NCBI GenBank assembly: GCA_016214125.1
Contig: JACRPC010000032.1
Coordinates: 1-57,718, forward strand
From: Rhodospirillales bacterium
GTDB lineage: Bacteria; Pseudomonadota; Alphaproteobacteria; Rhodospirillales; WMHbin7
Direction of reading: 5' to 3'
Length of the DNA stretch: 57,718 nucleotides
The position numbers and the translations under genes were made by a program. Positions 56,205 to 57,718 of this stretch are shown here, in pieces. The notes under the pieces are model-generated. The model worked only from the letters and a program-made list of their open reading frames with translations, was not told the DNA's origin and ran no database searches. Every line of letters starts with the position of its first letter. The first letter of the stretch is position 1.

Positions 56205-57566
56205 ATGCCCCTTCAAATCCTGATGCCGGCCCTGTCGCCCACCATGACCGAAGGCAAGCTCGCCAAATGGCTCAAGGCCGAGGGCGACAAGGTTAAAAGC
56301 GGCGACATCCTGGCCGAGATCGAAACCGACAAGGCGACCATGGAAATGGAAGCCGCCGATGACGGGATTCTGGGCAAGATTCTGGTGGCCGCCGGCACCG
56401 AGGGGGTAAAGGTCAACACGCCGATCGGCCTTATCCTGGTCGAGGGCGAAAGCGCCGCCGCGCTTTCCCAACCCGTCGCCCAGGCGGCGCCGGCCCCTCT
56501 GGCGGCCTCTCCTACCGTCTCCGAGGCCGCTGCCCCCAAACCGGCCGCGCCGGCTGTTCAGGCCTATCGCGGGCCCACCAAGCGCCAAACGGTGCGCGAG
56601 GCCCTGCGCGACGCCATGGCCGAGGAAATGCGCCGCGATCCGGCGGTCTTCCTTTTGGGCGAGGAGGTCGGGCAATACCAAGGCGCCTACAAGGTGAGTC
56701 AGGGTCTGCTCGACGAATTCGGCCCCAAGCGGGTGATCGACACCCCGATCACCGAAATGGGCTTTACCGGCCTGGCGGTGGGTTCGGCTTTTTCCGGCCT
56801 AAGGCCGATCGTCGAATTCATGACCTTCAATTTCTCCATGCAGGCGATCGACCACGTCATCAATTCGGCAGCCAAGACGCTCTACATGTCGGGCGGGCAG
56901 TTGGGCTGTCCGATCGTCTTTCGCGGTCCCAACGGCGCCGCCTCGCGGGTGGCGGCCCAGCATTCCCAATGCTACGCCTCGTGGTACGCCCATTGTCCGG
57001 GCTTGAAGGTGGTGGCGCCTTATTCCGGCGAAGATGCCAAGGGCCTTTTGAAATCGGCGATCCGCGATCCCAACCCGGTGGTCTTCTTGGAAAACGAAAT
57101 GCTGTACGGCCAGAGTTTCGAGGTGCCCGACGATCCCGAATTCCTGGTTCCGATTGGCCGGGCCAAGATCGAGCGGCCGGGCAAGGACGTCACCATCACC
57201 GCCTTTTCGCGCATGGTGGCGGTGGCGCTCGAGGCGGCCGAAGCCCTGGCGAAGCAAGGCATCGAGGCCGAAGTGATCAATCTGCGCACGCTGCGCCCGC
57301 TCGACACCGCCGCCCTGGTCGAATCGGTCAAGCGAACCAGCCGCTTGGTCTCGCTCGAAGAGGGGTGGCCCTATGCCGGCATCGGATCGGAACTGGCGGC
57401 GGTCATGATGGAGCAGGCCTTCGATTGGCTGGACGCGCCCATGGCGCGGGTGACGGGCGAGGATGTGCCCATGCCCTATGCGGCCAATCTCGAAAAGCTG
57501 AGCCTTCCGACCGCCGATCGGGTGGTGGCGGCGGTGGTTGCGCTGGTCGGGGGAGGACGGGCATGA
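56205..57566 (+). CDS. pdhB: Pyruvate dehydrogenase E1 subunit beta with N-terminal lipoyl domain
   Basis: 453 residues. Residues about 1-80 form a lipoyl domain with the lipoylated Lys in [13 protein letters not shown]; residues 85-125 are an Ala/Pro-rich linker; residues about 128-450 are the E1 beta transketolase-like chain ([58 protein letters not shown]). A lipoyl domain on E1 beta is known in alphaproteobacteria such as Zymomonas. Here it may be the only lipoyl arm near the start of the complex, as E2 seems to lack one. Its stop overlaps pdhC (ATGA). Confidence 0.95.
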   Translation: MPLQILMPALSPTMTEGKLAKWLKAEGDKVKSGDILAEIETDKATMEMEAADDGILGKILVAAGTEGVKVNTPIGLILVEGESAAALSQPVAQAAPAPLAASPTVSEAAAPKPAAPAVQAYRGPTKRQTVREALRDAMAEEMRRDPAVFLLGEEVGQYQGAYKVSQGLLDEFGPKRVIDTPITEMGFTGLAVGSAFSGLRPIVEFMTFNFSMQAIDHVINSAAKTLYMSGGQLGCPIVFRGPNGAASRVAAQHSQCYASWYAHCPGLKVVAPYSGEDAKGLLKSAIRDPNPVVFLENEMLYGQSFEVPDDPEFLVPIGRAKIERPGKDVTITAFSRMVAVALEAAEALAKQGIEAEVINLRTLRPLDTAALVESVKRTSRLVSLEEGWPYAGIGSELAAVMMEQAFDWLDAPMARVTGEDVPMPYAANLEKLSLPTADRVVAAVVALVGGGRA

Positions 57567-57718
57567 ACGCCCAAACCCGCATTTTCGCCAGTCCCCTGGC
57601 GCGGCGTTTGGCGCGCGAGCGGGGTCTTGATCTGGCCTCGATCCGGGGTTCGGGACCGAACGGACGAATCGTCAAAATCGATGTCGATAAGGCCCCGGCG
57701 ACGCAAGCGGCTCTGGCC
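57563..57718 (+). CDS. pdhC: Dihydrolipoamide acetyltransferase (E2), 5' part, cut by window edge
   Basis: The first 52 codons are visible. ATG 57563 follows GGGGGAGG at 7 bases and overlaps the pdhB stop. The sequence goes straight into a peripheral subunit-binding domain ([20 protein letters not shown], then [15 protein letters not shown]). The usual N-terminal lipoyl domain is missing, so E2 may rely on the lipoyl domain of E1 beta, unless one occurs further downstream outside the window. The catalytic domain is not visible. Confidence 0.85.
   Translation, partial: MNAQTRIFASPLARRLARERGLDLASIRGSGPNGRIVKIDVDKAPATQAALA

Overview
The window is about 57.7 kb of GC-rich, densely coding chromosome from an alphaproteobacterium. 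It is most likely a Rhodospirillales member close to Magnetospirillum and relatives. The reasons are: conserved gene orders typical of that class (ppiC-argJ-mutT beside secA; pcm-tolC-popZ-valS; pdhA-pdhB-pdhC with a lipoyl domain on E1 beta), a PopZ polar organiser, many PAS/GGDEF/EAL and chemotaxis proteins, and an Rrf2/acetyltransferase pair resembling BadM/BadL of Rhodopseudomonas. Species cannot be fixed from the sequence. No rRNA, tRNA, CRISPR array or prophage was seen. The only mobile element is the cut-off start of an IS630-type transposase at the left edge.

Left part (1-28.3 kb): the IS edge abuts an unknown gene that may be truncated. Then comes a sulfur amino acid operon (cysK-sseA-metC). 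It runs convergently into a zinc uptake module (zur-znuC-znuB, divergent from znuA across a clear Zur-type palindrome). Next are an orphan histidine kinase with cinA, a TPR/peptidoglycan-binding-like exported protein, a remnant of a chemoreceptor tail, and the ppiC-argJ-GNAT/Nudix fusion operon with a small lipoprotein. A second orphan kinase, secA, the truA-fmt-def cluster, rmuC and two cyclic-di-GMP proteins follow (REC-PAS-GGDEF, then a 1476-residue protein with eight PAS-like segments, GGDEF and EAL).

Middle (28.3-44 kb): a ten-gene leftward operon for aerobic aromatic degradation by the benzoyl-CoA epoxide (box) route: boxC, boxB, benzoate-CoA ligase, a two-subunit CoA-transferase-family enzyme and a complete branched-chain-type ABC transporter (binding protein, livH, livM, livG, livF). 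A DUF4863 (hydroxylaminobenzoate lyase-like) gene faces its end. Divergent from boxC is an overlapping GNAT/Rrf2 pair resembling BadL/BadM, which in Rhodopseudomonas palustris control anaerobic benzoate degradation. Here the pair sits on an aerobic box operon. boxA and the downstream aldehyde dehydrogenase are not in the window. An acetyl-CoA hydrolase/transferase fused to a GNAT domain, with Asp at the expected catalytic Glu, lies close by.

Right part (44-57.7 kb): a methyl-accepting chemotaxis protein with a strong terminator, pcm-tolC-popZ, a SulP transporter inserted on the opposite strand before valS, a two-gene signalling pair (receiver with Asn at the phosphoacceptor site, plus an HPt-like protein), and the pyruvate dehydrogenase operon. 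Its E1 beta carries the lipoyl domain, while E2 starts directly with the subunit-binding domain.

Main candidates for follow-up: the box operon with BadL/BadM-like control, the relocated lipoyl domain of PDH, the pseudo-receiver/HPt pair, the CoA-transferase/GNAT fusion with its Glu-to-Asp change, and several perfect or near-perfect palindromes at gene starts.
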